Below, in pieces: positions 1 through 6,567 of a stretch of DNA of 64,000 nt. The DNA is from Labilibaculum filiforme (GTDB lineage: Bacteria; Bacteroidota; Bacteroidia; Bacteroidales; Marinifilaceae), in the NCBI RefSeq assembly GCF_002843315.1, contig NZ_MVDD01000003.1, positions 1 to 64,000 of the forward strand. The letters run 5' to 3'. The notes under the pieces are model-generated. The model was not told where the DNA came from. It searched no databases and saw only the letters and a program-made list of their open reading frames with translations. Each line of letters opens with the position of its first letter. Within the stretch, counting starts at the first letter, position 1. The position numbers were made by a program, and so were the translations under genes.

Positions 1-142
1 CTTTAAAACCAAAGTCATTCAAATCAATACTATCAACAAATAAATCGATTAATCGAACTTCATTGTCTTTAGCAATTGATTGGTCTAATGAGATGGGAAA
101 AAGATGAGTTTGCGTTCTGTCTTGTCCGTGTATAAACCTCAT
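1..142 (-). CDS. IS1182-family transposase, N-terminal fragment (runs off the left edge)
   Basis: The first 47 codons of a DDE transposase are present; the rest lies outside the window. The peptide begins MRFIHGQDRTQTHLFP and continues with the NEVRLIDLFVDS block. This start, with its remark 'FP(I/V)SLDQSI..DNEVRLID', is the hallmark N-terminus of IS1182-family transposases as I know them. The start codon is the ATG whose complement ends at 142. Nothing can be said about the catalytic DDE residues. The upstream flank (143-226) should hold one end of the insertion sequence, but I could not define its inverted repeat. The element abuts the outermost attC-like site, so it probably inserted into or next to the cassette array. 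Family call is fairly sure; intactness is unknown. Confidence 0.75.
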   Translation of the reverse strand, partial: MRFIHGQDRTQTHLFPISLDQSIAKDNEVRLIDLFVDSIDLNDFGFK

Positions 143-226
143 ACTCTAAGATAACAAAGTGCTGAAAATCTTTCAAATATAGGTGTGTTTACTTATTAAC
201 AACTTATCAAGCTTTTTAGACAGTCT

Positions 227-354
227 GACGGTGCGTATATGACTAGTTGGCAGTTTGCGGCGCTATTTCCTATCAGCCCGCAACCAAAATCAATGCGGCA
301 TTAAACCGCTGAATACCAAGTAAATACTGCCATTAGTTATATACATTGTTGGGC
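227..354 (-). repeat. attC-like site 1 (3' end of the two-gene cassette)
   Basis: An imperfect palindrome of about 128 bases: the outer arm TATATGACTAGTTGGCAG (235-252) pairs with CTGCCATTAGTTATATA (327-343). It ends in the core GTTGGGC at 348-354, which fits the R' consensus GTTRRRY and is complementary to GCCCAAC at 1342-1348, the start of the same cassette. The distal core expected near 227 reads GAC instead of AAC and runs straight into the flank of the IS1182-like element, so this end is altered. Confidence 0.7.
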
Positions 355-362
355 ATAGTTTA

Positions 363-932
363 TTATTCATTATCAATCAGTTGAATGTTTTTTATAATCG
401 GATAGTTCCAGAATCCTTTTTTCAAATCAATCCTTACTTGTCTTGTTTTTTGAGCGTCCTTAAAATAATATGAACTCAATTTTAGTTTCCTATCAATTCC
501 GTCAATTTTTACTGTAATAATCGGAACTAAATAACTTCCTCGATTTCTCTCGGTTTTATGTTTTAATTCAAGTTTTTGAATATAATAATCATTTGTCTCT
601 ATTTTATCTGTTGACAGTAAATCATTTGATTTTAGAAATATAAATATTACAATAAATCCAATGGTCAGGTTATGAAACAAAGACCAAATAATTCCAAGTT
701 CTCGCTTATAAAACTTAATAAAAATCAAAGTAATCAACACAGAAGTGACACAACCAATCCAAATTAAAATGTTTATCGGAATCAATGAATTTTTGAAATC
801 GAAATATATTATCAATAAACAGACTAATCCAATGATTGATATATTTTGATAGTATATTCCAAATTTCTCTCTCGCTTTGAAAATATGAGCAAAGTCAATA
901 AGTTGATTTATGTCTTTCTTAGTAAATGGCAT
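363..932 (-). CDS. Hypothetical membrane protein, second gene of cassette 1
   Basis: A 189-residue protein that I do not recognise. Three hydrophobic segments are visible in the first 100 residues (about 27-45, 50-72 and 84-101), followed by a soluble C-terminal part of about 85 residues rich in Lys and beta-prone stretches (YLVPIITVKIDG, KLKLSSYYF). The start codon at 932 lies one base past the stop of the upstream gene (934), so the two genes are almost certainly translated from one message within one cassette. Its stop lies nine bases from the attC-like core at 348-354. The low-complexity AT-rich codon use matches the neighbouring cassette genes. Function unknown; a membrane partner of the upstream gene is a reasonable guess only. 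Confidence 0.7.
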   Translation of the reverse strand: MPFTKKDINQLIDFAHIFKAREKFGIYYQNISIIGLVCLLIIYFDFKNSLIPINILIWIGCVTSVLITLIFIKFYKRELGIIWSLFHNLTIGFIVIFIFLKSNDLLSTDKIETNDYYIQKLELKHKTERNRGSYLVPIITVKIDGIDRKLKLSSYYFKDAQKTRQVRIDLKKGFWNYPIIKNIQLIDNE

Positions 933-933
933 T

Positions 934-1323
934 TTATATCGAAGTCAAAATCATAATTACATAAAATATTAATCCAGTCAAAATTAGTTGAATACGTCTT
1001 TTAGCTTTAAGGGTATATCCGTCTCTTTTTAAATACCATCCATGAAATAATTCTCGTGGCCAAAATAGAATCATCCAAATTTTCTCGAAAACTGAATAAT
1101 CCTCCTCTGATGCAATTTTTAGTTCTGTTTCAATCTGCTCATTAAACTCCTTCTCAAGTTCTGAATATCTCGAATCAATCTGAGTTTGGCTTAATCCTCT
1201 TTTTTTTAATTCACCTTTTGATATATCAATCGCTGATTGTTGCCACTCATCTATACTACTTTTGCTTATCAGTATCAACTCGTCTGTATCTCTTGATTCA
1301 ATCGGTGGATTGTATTGTGTCAT
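934..1323 (-). CDS. Hypothetical protein with C-terminal membrane anchor, first gene of cassette 1
   Basis: A 129-residue protein of unknown family. Residues 1-75 are acidic and helical (IDISKGELKKRGLSQTQIDSRY; coiled-coil-like), followed by an aromatic stretch (KIWMILFWPRELFHGWYLKRDGY) and one clear transmembrane helix near the C-terminus (LILTGLIFYVIMIL). The first 30 residues (TDELILISKSSIDEW) look like the short 'bystander' helical segments found in small Bacteroidota membrane proteins. The start codon is 24 bases inside the cassette, preceded by AAAGAGAC, which could serve as a weak ribosome site. The stop is one base from the start of the 363-932 gene. Confidence 0.7.
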   Translation of the reverse strand: MTQYNPPIESRDTDELILISKSSIDEWQQSAIDISKGELKKRGLSQTQIDSRYSELEKEFNEQIETELKIASEEDYSVFEKIWMILFWPRELFHGWYLKRDGYTLKAKRRIQLILTGLIFYVIMILTSI

Positions 1324-1341
1324 GGTGTCTCTTTAAATTAT

Positions 1342-1475
1342 GCCCAACGGTAAATTGTATGAGTAGTGGCAGATTGCGTGGTAGTTTCCTGTCAAACCGC
1401 GACGCAGTTTGAGCGGGCTACAAAGATTGATATTTACCACATCGCCTGCCATTACTTATACAAAATGTTGTAGCC
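1342..1475 (-). repeat. attC-like site 2
   Basis: A palindrome of 134 bases between cassette 1 and cassette 2. Outer arms AACGGTAAATTGTATGAG (1346-1363) and TTATACAAAATGTT (1456-1469) pair imperfectly; the next stem is GTGGCAG (1367-1373) with CTGCCAT. An inner palindrome TCAAACCGCG/GCAGTTTGAGCGGG follows. Core GCCCAAC at 1342-1348 belongs to cassette 1 and GTTGTAGCC at 1467-1475 to cassette 2, as expected of a linear array. Confidence 0.75.
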
Positions 1476-1482
1476 AGTGTTT

Positions 1483-2262
1483 TTATTCAATTATCTTTTG
1501 TTCTTTTAAAATATCGTAAGTCAATGTTTTTCTTAGTTCCCCTTCGCTTGAATTTTTCATATCTATATTCAATGCAAAAATCCAAACATTATCTTTTGTT
1601 TCAACATATCCGACATTCCAACCAATATTTTGACTCCAACCGGTTTTGGAATGAATGATATAATTTTGAGTTGAATCTGAAATCATAATTCCTTTTACCG
1701 TTTCTTGAATGTCTTTATCGAAAGGTAATTCATTTCTAACTAATTTTTCAAGAAAATCAATTTGCTCGTTTGCAGAAATTGCAAGATTGCCATCAAGCCA
1801 AAATCTGTCAATTTTATTTTCAATCTTTTTATTACCATAATTTGTTTTATCAATCCATTCTTGCATTTTCTCTTTTCCAGTCCTACGTGCCAATTCTTGG
1901 TAAAACCATACGCAAGAAATTGGTAATGCAGATTTCATAGTTTGGTCTTTATTCCACAAATCAAAGCTTCTGTTTATTCCATCCCATTTAATTGTATCAT
2001 TGATATTTGCGATTGATGATTCTTGCAAAGCTATCATTGAATTTAATATCTTAAAAGTCGATGCAGGAACAAATTCTTCATTACTTCTTTCCTTGTTGTA
2101 AATTAGCGGTTCGTTTGTATTCATATTTTTCAGGACAAAAGTTCCATTAACATAATTTTCTTGGAAAAATTTCTCCCAATTATCTGTGCTTCCATGTTGT
2201 TTACAACTTGCTAATCCAAATAAAGCTAAAATTAATATTATCGTTAATTCTTTTATTCTCAT
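1483..2262 (-). CDS. Class D (OXA-type) beta-lactamase, lipoprotein, cassette 2
   Basis: A serine beta-lactamase of class D: the active-site serine opens the beta-lactam ring, and the adjacent lysine (normally carboxylated) acts as base. All class D landmarks are visible: PASTFK (S-x-x-K), ISCVWF (S-x-V), NYGN, the FWLDG tryptophan motif and SKTG (K-T-G). The N-terminus is a lipoprotein signal (LALFGLASC), so the enzyme should be anchored in the periplasm. I chose the start at 2262 rather than the upstream ATG at 2286. This gives 259 residues, the same as the paralogue at 3550-4329, and the same 33-base leader from the cassette boundary. The two proteins are alike over their full length. The gene ends eight bases from an attC-like core. 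Substrate range cannot be read from sequence. Confidence 0.93.
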   Translation of the reverse strand: MRIKELTIILILALFGLASCKQHGSTDNWEKFFQENYVNGTFVLKNMNTNEPLIYNKERSNEEFVPASTFKILNSMIALQESSIANINDTIKWDGINRSFDLWNKDQTMKSALPISCVWFYQELARRTGKEKMQEWIDKTNYGNKKIENKIDRFWLDGNLAISANEQIDFLEKLVRNELPFDKDIQETVKGIMISDSTQNYIIHSKTGWSQNIGWNVGYVETKDNVWIFALNIDMKNSSEGELRKTLTYDILKEQKIIE

Positions 2263-2287
2263 AATAATGCAGGGTCTCTTTAACATT

Positions 2288-2487
2288 GGCTACAACGTTG
2301 AGTATAAGAAATGTAAGTGATTTCGAAGCACTTACCTATCAAATTGCACTGAGCCAAATTTGCGATTAGACACAAATTTACTTTTTTAAAACAACCCGTC
2401 AAATCGCAGATTTGGCGGAGCTGATTAAACGCTCTAAAGTTCCCTAAACTACTGAGCCACTTATGTTTTTTATACATTGTTACCTGC
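2288..2487 (-). repeat. attC-like site 3
   Basis: A 200-base palindrome between cassettes 2 and 3. Outer arms AACGTTGAGTATAAG (2294-2308) and TTATACATTGTT (2470-2481) pair. An inner stem CCAAATTTGCGATT pairs with AATCGCAGATTTGG. Core GGCTACAAC (2288-2296) matches the other end of cassette 2; GTTACCTGC (2479-2487) matches the start of cassette 3. A 73-codon open frame across it is a by-product. Confidence 0.75.
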
Positions 2488-2500
2488 TGGCATTTATTCA

Positions 2501-3382
2501 TTATTCCTTTTCAATCGATGTTTCCCATCCATCATAATCTCCATTGCACTCATTTGCTAAATTCCACAAATACAGCACATATTGGTCAACACTATTTAAA
2601 TCAACTTTATCAACTCTCTTTATGTGCAATCGATATGGAAATTCTCCAAATGACTTATCAAAGTCGCTCAAAACAATCCCAAATCCTTCATTCTTAATCT
2701 TAACAAGAAAGGTTTCTCTATCTGAGTCTGTTTTGAAGAAAATCCAATGGTCAACTTGTCTTTCTTTTTCTAATTTATCACCACCTTTTTCAAGTTGTTC
2801 AACTACAAGTCTATTTTGTATGCTTTGATATTGCTGTGGTGAAGGATATAAGAAGTCAAAATACCCACCCCAATCAGAATCTTCTTTGATTCCGTAATCA
2901 AATTGATAATCGGGAAATATGACCATAGTTTCAGAAATTGTCTTTTCGTATAAAGTCGAACTTCCAATATAGAAATATAAGTCACGTTTAAAATCAGAAG
3001 TCAACCTACCTACGAATGTTAAATCGAACTTTTGTTTCAACGCGTCTACCAATTTGTCCTCAATGTTAAATAGTTTTGAACTTTCCTCTTGTGAAGACAA
3101 TCCATCTTCTCTGGGATTATTCATTTTTATCGAAATCCACATGACGTTAGGTTGACTTTTAATTGGAGCAATATTTTTTAATCCTAAGTCAAGATAAATA
3201 GAGCTTAATTTGTCATCCACATTTATAAAATAGAAATCCCATTTTTCTTTGTGTGTTACAGTCGTTTCTATTTTTTGAACTTCCTCTTTTTGTTTTCCTA
3301 AAATCTTATCGAATAATCCCATTGTGATTGCAATTATGATAGCTCCAATTATTATTAATCCTATTATTATAAATCGTTTCAT
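2501..3382 (-). CDS. Membrane-anchored DUF695 / RraB-like two-domain protein, cassette 3
   Basis: A 293-residue protein. Residues 1-25 form one strong transmembrane helix (FIIIGLIIIGAIIIAITMGLF). Residues 45-190 resemble the DUF695 family (KWDFYFINVDDKLSSIYLDLGL, with a WISIKMNNPREDG strand and an aromatic DWGGYFDFLYPSPQQYQ end). Residues 215-293 resemble the RraB family, regulators that bind and restrain ribonuclease E in proteobacteria (DHWIFFKTDSDRETF, ending LANECNGDYDGWETSI). DUF695-RraB pairings occur in other bacteria as far as I recall; the membrane anchor is notable. Bacteroidota do not have a classical RNase E regulator pathway, so the role is unknown. It is the only gene of its cassette. 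Confidence 0.75.
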   Translation of the reverse strand: MKRFIIIGLIIIGAIIIAITMGLFDKILGKQKEEVQKIETTVTHKEKWDFYFINVDDKLSSIYLDLGLKNIAPIKSQPNVMWISIKMNNPREDGLSSQEESSKLFNIEDKLVDALKQKFDLTFVGRLTSDFKRDLYFYIGSSTLYEKTISETMVIFPDYQFDYGIKEDSDWGGYFDFLYPSPQQYQSIQNRLVVEQLEKGGDKLEKERQVDHWIFFKTDSDRETFLVKIKNEGFGIVLSDFDKSFGEFPYRLHIKRVDKVDLNSVDQYVLYLWNLANECNGDYDGWETSIEKE

Positions 3383-3408
3383 TTTATGCAGTGTCGTTCA
3401 TTATGCTT

Positions 3409-3543
3409 GCAGGTAACGTTGAGTATATGAGTCGTTGGGCTTTTTGAAACACCTAACTTTTAATTTAATATGCCGTTTATTAATATTTATCATATCCAAT
3501 TTAACTACCACTCGCCCAATGCCTTATATACATTGTTGTAGCC
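3409..3543 (-). repeat. attC-like site 4
   Basis: A 135-base palindrome between cassettes 3 and 4. The arm AACGTTGAGTATATGAGT plus CGTTGGGC (3415-3440) pairs well with GCCCAATGCC plus TTATATACATTGTT (3513-3537). Core GCAGGTAAC (3409-3417) matches the start of cassette 3, and GTTGTAGCC (3535-3543) matches GGCTACAAC at 4355-4363, the start of cassette 4. The arms are nearly identical to those of site 3, so the sites form one family. Confidence 0.78.
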
Positions 3544-3549
3544 AGTGTT

Positions 3550-4329
3550 TTATTTAATTATTCTTTGCTCTTTTAAAATATCGTAAGTTATTACTTTTCT
3601 GATAGGTGCCATTTTTATGTCATTCATATCTATGTTCATAACAAATATCCAAATATTATTTTTTGCTACAATATATCCGACATTCCAACCGATATTTTTA
3701 CTCCATCCTGTTTTTGAATGAATAACATAATTTTCAGTTGAATCCGTAATCATTATGTTTTTAACAGTTTCCTGAATCTTTTTATCAAATGGCAATTCAT
3801 CTTTTATCAGTTTTTCAAGAAAATCGATTTGCTCATTTGCTGAAATTGCAAGTTTTCCATCAAGCCAAAATCGGTCAATTTTATTATCAATTTTTTTATT
3901 GCCATAATTTGCTGCATTTATCCATTTTTGCATTTTCTCCTGACCTGTACTACGAGCTAATTCTTGATAAAACCATACACAAGAAATTGGTAATGCTGTT
4001 CTCATTGTTTGGTCTTTATTCCAAGGTTTATATTCTCTATCCACTCCGTCCCATATAATTGTATCGTCTACACTTGCAATTGATGAAACTTGTAATGCAA
4101 TCATTGAATTTAGAATTTTAAAAGTAGAAGCTGGAACAAATTCTGTATCGCTTCTTTCTTTGTTATAAGTTAAAGTTTTACTCGTGTTCAAATTTTTTAA
4201 TACAAATGTTCCATTTACATTATTGTCTTGAAATAATTTTCCCCAATTATCTATGCCTTTGTTTTGATCACAGCTTGTCAAACCAACAAAAATAATTGTC
4301 AATAATATTGTTAATTTTCTTATTCTCAT
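3550..4329 (-). CDS. Class D (OXA-type) beta-lactamase, lipoprotein, cassette 4 (first cassette after the recombinase)
   Basis: A 259-residue class D beta-lactamase and close paralogue of the product of 1483-2262. Visible motifs are S68-T-F-K71, S116-C-V118, Y142-G-N144, W155-L-D-G158 and K206-T-G208, with the arginine-like region and conserved C-terminal helix ILKEQ. C20 in the lipobox VGLTSC predicts a periplasmic lipoprotein. The start codon lies 33 bases from the cassette boundary, preceded by AAAGGAGAG, a good ribosome-binding match for this phylum. The divergence between the two copies (different loop around 90-112, different C-terminal strand) shows that they are not a recent duplication. 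They are either an old duplication or two separate acquisitions. Its place next to the recombinase would make it the newest cassette if insertion works as in integrons. Confidence 0.93.
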   Translation of the reverse strand: MRIRKLTILLTIIFVGLTSCDQNKGIDNWGKLFQDNNVNGTFVLKNLNTSKTLTYNKERSDTEFVPASTFKILNSMIALQVSSIASVDDTIIWDGVDREYKPWNKDQTMRTALPISCVWFYQELARSTGQEKMQKWINAANYGNKKIDNKIDRFWLDGKLAISANEQIDFLEKLIKDELPFDKKIQETVKNIMITDSTENYVIHSKTGWSKNIGWNVGYIVAKNNIWIFVMNIDMNDIKMAPIRKVITYDILKEQRIIK

Positions 4330-4363
4330 AGTTATTCAGTCTCTCCTTTACATTGGCTACAAC

Positions 4364-4450
4364 TCCTAAATAAAGCAATGGGCTTTATTTCGTTTATATT
4401 TTTTTAAAAAGTGTATTTACCGACCCATATCGGGCGGTAATGTACACATA
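4364..4450 (-). other. Spacer between recombinase gene and first cassette; candidate attI-like site
   Basis: An 87-base stretch between the end of cassette 4 (GGCTACAAC at 4355-4363) and the stop of the recombinase gene. It contains two short inverted repeats: AAAGC/GCTTT around 4372-4388, and ACCGACCC/GGGCGGT around 4419-4439. If cassettes insert here, the recombination point should be the AAC|G junction at about 4362. The role as attachment site is inferred from position only. Confidence 0.35.
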
Positions 4451-5557
4451 TTATGATGAATCACTAAATATGTCATCAATTGGGTTCTTTATTTGACTAA
4501 TATTTTGAGTGGAAACATGAGTGTAAATTTCGGTTGTTTTCGACGAACTATGCCCCAGTAAGTTTTGAATGTATCGTAAATCCGTACCTTGTTCCAATAA
4601 GTGTGTTGCGAATGAGTGGCGCAGGGTGTGTGGACTAATTTTTTTCTTAATTCTGGTTTTTGTACATGCTTGTTTTAATATATTCGCTACACTGGTGGTA
4701 CTATACTTGCTTCCAACTTCCTGCCCTTCAAATAAATATACTTTTGGCTTGTAATTTTTATAGTAATCTCTCAATTCATTTACAAGTAGGGGCGACAGTA
4801 AAGAAACCCGGTCTTTATTTCCTTTGGCATTTTTTATTATTACTAATCCCCGTGTAGAATCAATATCGCTCAGTTTTAAATTAACTAATTCACTTCTCCT
4901 GAGTCCTGCCGAATAAATTAACGATAGAATACATTTGTGTTTTTTATTTGTACAGCTATTAATAATGGCTTTTACTTCAAGTTTGCTAAGTACGGTGGGC
5001 AATATTTTAGCCTTATTGGCACGATCTATCTTGTAAACTTTTCTATCATTACCTAAAACTTTTTCGTAGTAAAATTTAATGGCATTGATTCTTTGGTTCT
5101 GCTGACTGGTAGAAATGCTTTTGGTCTTTATTAATTTCAGAATGTACGTATTGGTTTCATCTGTGGTGATATCGAGTAGGTTTTTGTCTGAAAAATGTTT
5201 TTGAAAATCATTAAAATAACTGGTGTATATTTTTATAGTTTGTGGGCTGTACCTTTTTTGTTCCAGTTTCTCAAGGTATCCTTTAGGAAGCTTTAATTTA
5301 AACTTTGTATCTTTTTTAGTGCTTGTAATACTCGTTTTTTGATCAGTAATAATAATTTCATCCGAGGCGAATACCTCCTTAAACTTCTTGTAATCGAAAT
5401 CTTTCCGGGCTATCCACCAGCATTTTTTGGTTTGACTCCAACGGGCAGGAAAATTCTGCTTTAGTAGGTTCACAATTTCTGTATTGTAGTCAAATTGAAT
5501 TGCTACTACTTCTTTATTGCGATGCTCGTTAGCCGATAGGTGGATTTTTGTGCTCAT
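4451..5557 (-). CDS. Tyrosine recombinase / integrase (XerD-like, no IntI-specific insert)
   Basis: A 368-residue site-specific recombinase. Residues 1-75 form an N-terminal arm-binding-type module common in Bacteroidota integrases (FPARWSQTKKCWWI). Residues 85-170 are the SAM-like core-binding domain. Residues 185-360 are the catalytic domain with R220 (SAGLRRSEL), K248, H310-T-L-R313, H336 (LLGHSSSK) and the nucleophile Y345 (TEIYTH), so it should be active. The extra helix between the catalytic Lys and the HxxR box that defines integron integrases (IntI) is absent. It lies directly upstream of the cassette array and on the same strand. This is the reverse of the usual divergent intI arrangement, though like the 'reverse integron' layout described in some phyla. 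It is the best candidate for moving the cassettes, but proof is lacking. Confidence 0.9.
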   Translation of the reverse strand: MSTKIHLSANEHRNKEVVAIQFDYNTEIVNLLKQNFPARWSQTKKCWWIARKDFDYKKFKEVFASDEIIITDQKTSITSTKKDTKFKLKLPKGYLEKLEQKRYSPQTIKIYTSYFNDFQKHFSDKNLLDITTDETNTYILKLIKTKSISTSQQNQRINAIKFYYEKVLGNDRKVYKIDRANKAKILPTVLSKLEVKAIINSCTNKKHKCILSLIYSAGLRRSELVNLKLSDIDSTRGLVIIKNAKGNKDRVSLLSPLLVNELRDYYKNYKPKVYLFEGQEVGSKYSTTSVANILKQACTKTRIKKKISPHTLRHSFATHLLEQGTDLRYIQNLLGHSSSKTTEIYTHVSTQNISQIKNPIDDIFSDSS

Positions 5558-5816
5558 TAAATGCTGTTGTTGCGAATGCTCTAAATTATAAAACGAATAC
5601 TGTTTATCAAAGTAGAATCATGCTAAATAAGACAGGGAAGGGACTGAGCTTTTTTGCCTTATCCTACAAAATCAAAAACATCCCCAGCCTAAGCCAGAGA
5701 TGTTTCCTTCTTTCAGTTGTATGTAGTTGTTAAAAAGAATTCCAATTGCTTGAATCGGTATTCCAGTTGTAGGTAGTTAATCGGGATGTTGAATTCCCAT
5801 TTGTTGAATTCCTATT
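5558..5816. other. Upstream region of the recombinase gene
   Basis: Non-coding AT-rich sequence containing the presumed promoter of the 4451-5557 gene. Loosely repeated GAATTCC and GTTGTAGGTAGTT words occur at 5715-5811; they may be decayed units of the neighbouring 21-bp array. No clear promoter box seen. Confidence 0.3.
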
Positions 5817-6014
5817 CCTTACAGTAGTAAGAATATAGCTTACAGGTAAAAGGATATTGCTTACGCCCAAATTAAACCCCTTACACATAAAAAGCCTGTT
5901 CTTACAGCTAAAGAATACCTCCTACATGTGTTTTGTGGCATCTTACAGGTATTTTGGTATTTCTTAACAGGTAAAATACCCGCCTTACAAGTACGAGGGC
6001 GCCCTACGCGTGAC
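5817..6014. repeat. Array 1: nine to ten units of a 20-21-bp repeat (core CTTACAGGTA)
   Basis: The word TTACA (or a one-base variant) starts at 5819, 5840, 5861, 5881, 5902, 5922, 5943, 5964 and 5985, giving spacings of 21, 21, 20, 21, 20, 21, 21 and 21 bases. Each unit has a conserved 5' part (YCTTACAGGTA) and a variable AT-rich 3' part, and a degenerate tenth unit ends near 6014. The array is not a coding repeat, because stops occur in the frames read. It lies immediately downstream of the broken helical-protein gene at 6027-6299. Its period is the same as that of array 2 at 6853-7041. Confidence 0.8.
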
Positions 6015-6026
6015 TTTCAGCTATTA

Positions 6027-6299
6027 TTACTCTTCAATAGTTTCTTTTTTTGTTTTTCTTGAGTTGCGCAAATACTCACTCGTATACCTCTTCTGTTTCT
6101 CTTCGTCGTTCCAAAAAGCATATTTTCCGTAGGTACGAATTTCATCAACCAACTGCTTTAAGTAAGTGTAGGCTCTGTCGCGCATTATTTTTTCCGGGCG
6201 ATAGGTACTGTTTTTTGCACCATCTATTTTTTGCCATAAATCGTAAAGTTCATGAGCGAATCGATCTGATTTTTCTGCAATTCTATTAGACTTATATCA
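6027..6299 (-). pseudogene. C-terminal part of a helical protein gene, 5' end lost
   Basis: An open frame of about 90 codons ends at TAA (6027-6029) and reads well as protein: AEKSDRFAHELYDLWQ, then DGAKNSTYRPEKIMRD, a helix with LKQLVDEIRTYGKYAFW, and a basic tail ending in KKETIEE. It has no start codon and is closed upstream by a stop near 6298. Exactly there the sequence of a different gene (6224-6526) takes over in another frame. I therefore read it as the 3' remnant of a gene cut by recombination. I do not recognise the family. Its stop lies about 12 bases from array 1, so gene and array may form one unit. Confidence 0.55.
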
Positions 6300-6526
6300 T
6301 TTCCCGCATTGTAATCGATCTTTATATACTGGCTATTTATTTCATCTCGATACGTATTGTATTTTTCAATTCTAATAAATGAGATTGTATCAGATTTATA
6401 AAAGCTCTCATTCTTATTATTAACAAACCAATTAGTGTCCTTTAAGTCTATATTATAGTGCTTCTGACCTGAAACATATTCGGTCAAAATAAATACAAGA
6501 AATATTATAATTAAAGTTCTTTTCAT
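6224..6526 (-). CDS. Truncated secreted-protein ORF with a cassette-like 5' end
   Basis: A 100-residue ORF with a convincing signal peptide (MKRTLIIIFLVFILTEYVSGQ) and then a beta-rich segment (DTNWFVNNKNESFYKSD) of unknown family. The last 20 or so residues are read out of frame through the helical-protein remnant at 6027-6299, so the natural C-terminus is missing and the product is chimeric. Ten bases upstream of the start lies GTTAGCAAC (minus strand, 6530-6538), resembling the cassette-start cores in 1-4363, and ahead of it lies the remnant of a second recombinase. It looks like a cassette gene whose 3' part and attC site were deleted. Whether it is expressed is unknown. Confidence 0.4.
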   Translation of the reverse strand: MKRTLIIIFLVFILTEYVSGQKHYNIDLKDTNWFVNNKNESFYKSDTISFIRIEKYNTYRDEINSQYIKIDYNAGNDISLIELQKNQIDSLMNFTIYGKK

Positions 6527-6567
6527 AATTGTTGCTAACGTATGTGTAACATCCTATTGATGTTATA

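Larger units (their letters stand above)
221..4363 (-). mobile_element. Integron-like gene cassette array (four cassettes, read on the minus strand)
   Basis: Four genes or gene pairs on the minus strand are separated by long imperfect palindromes (227-354, 1342-1475, 2288-2487, 3409-3543). The first bases of each cassette are complementary to the bases that open its own downstream palindrome: GTTGGGCAT/ATGCCCAAC for the first, GTTGTAGCC/GGCTACAAC for the second and fourth, GTTACCTGC/GCAGGTAAC for the third. This is what circular cassettes recombining at G^TT of an attC site would produce. Deduced cassette limits are about 227-1347, 1348-2295, 2296-3416 and 3417-4362. Genes start 24-36 bases inside each cassette, also typical. 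The array ends next to a tyrosine recombinase gene (4451-5557) on the same strand. Cassette structure is seen in sequence; mobility is inference. Confidence 0.8.

Noticed and set aside
2280-2501. 73-codon ORF on the minus strand
   Set aside because: It lies wholly across attC-like site 3 and its peptide shows no protein-like pattern; it is a by-product of the palindrome.
4451-5557. Annotation of the recombinase as intI
   Set aside because: The IntI-specific insert between the catalytic Lys and HxxR is absent, so the symbol is not justified despite the cassette context.
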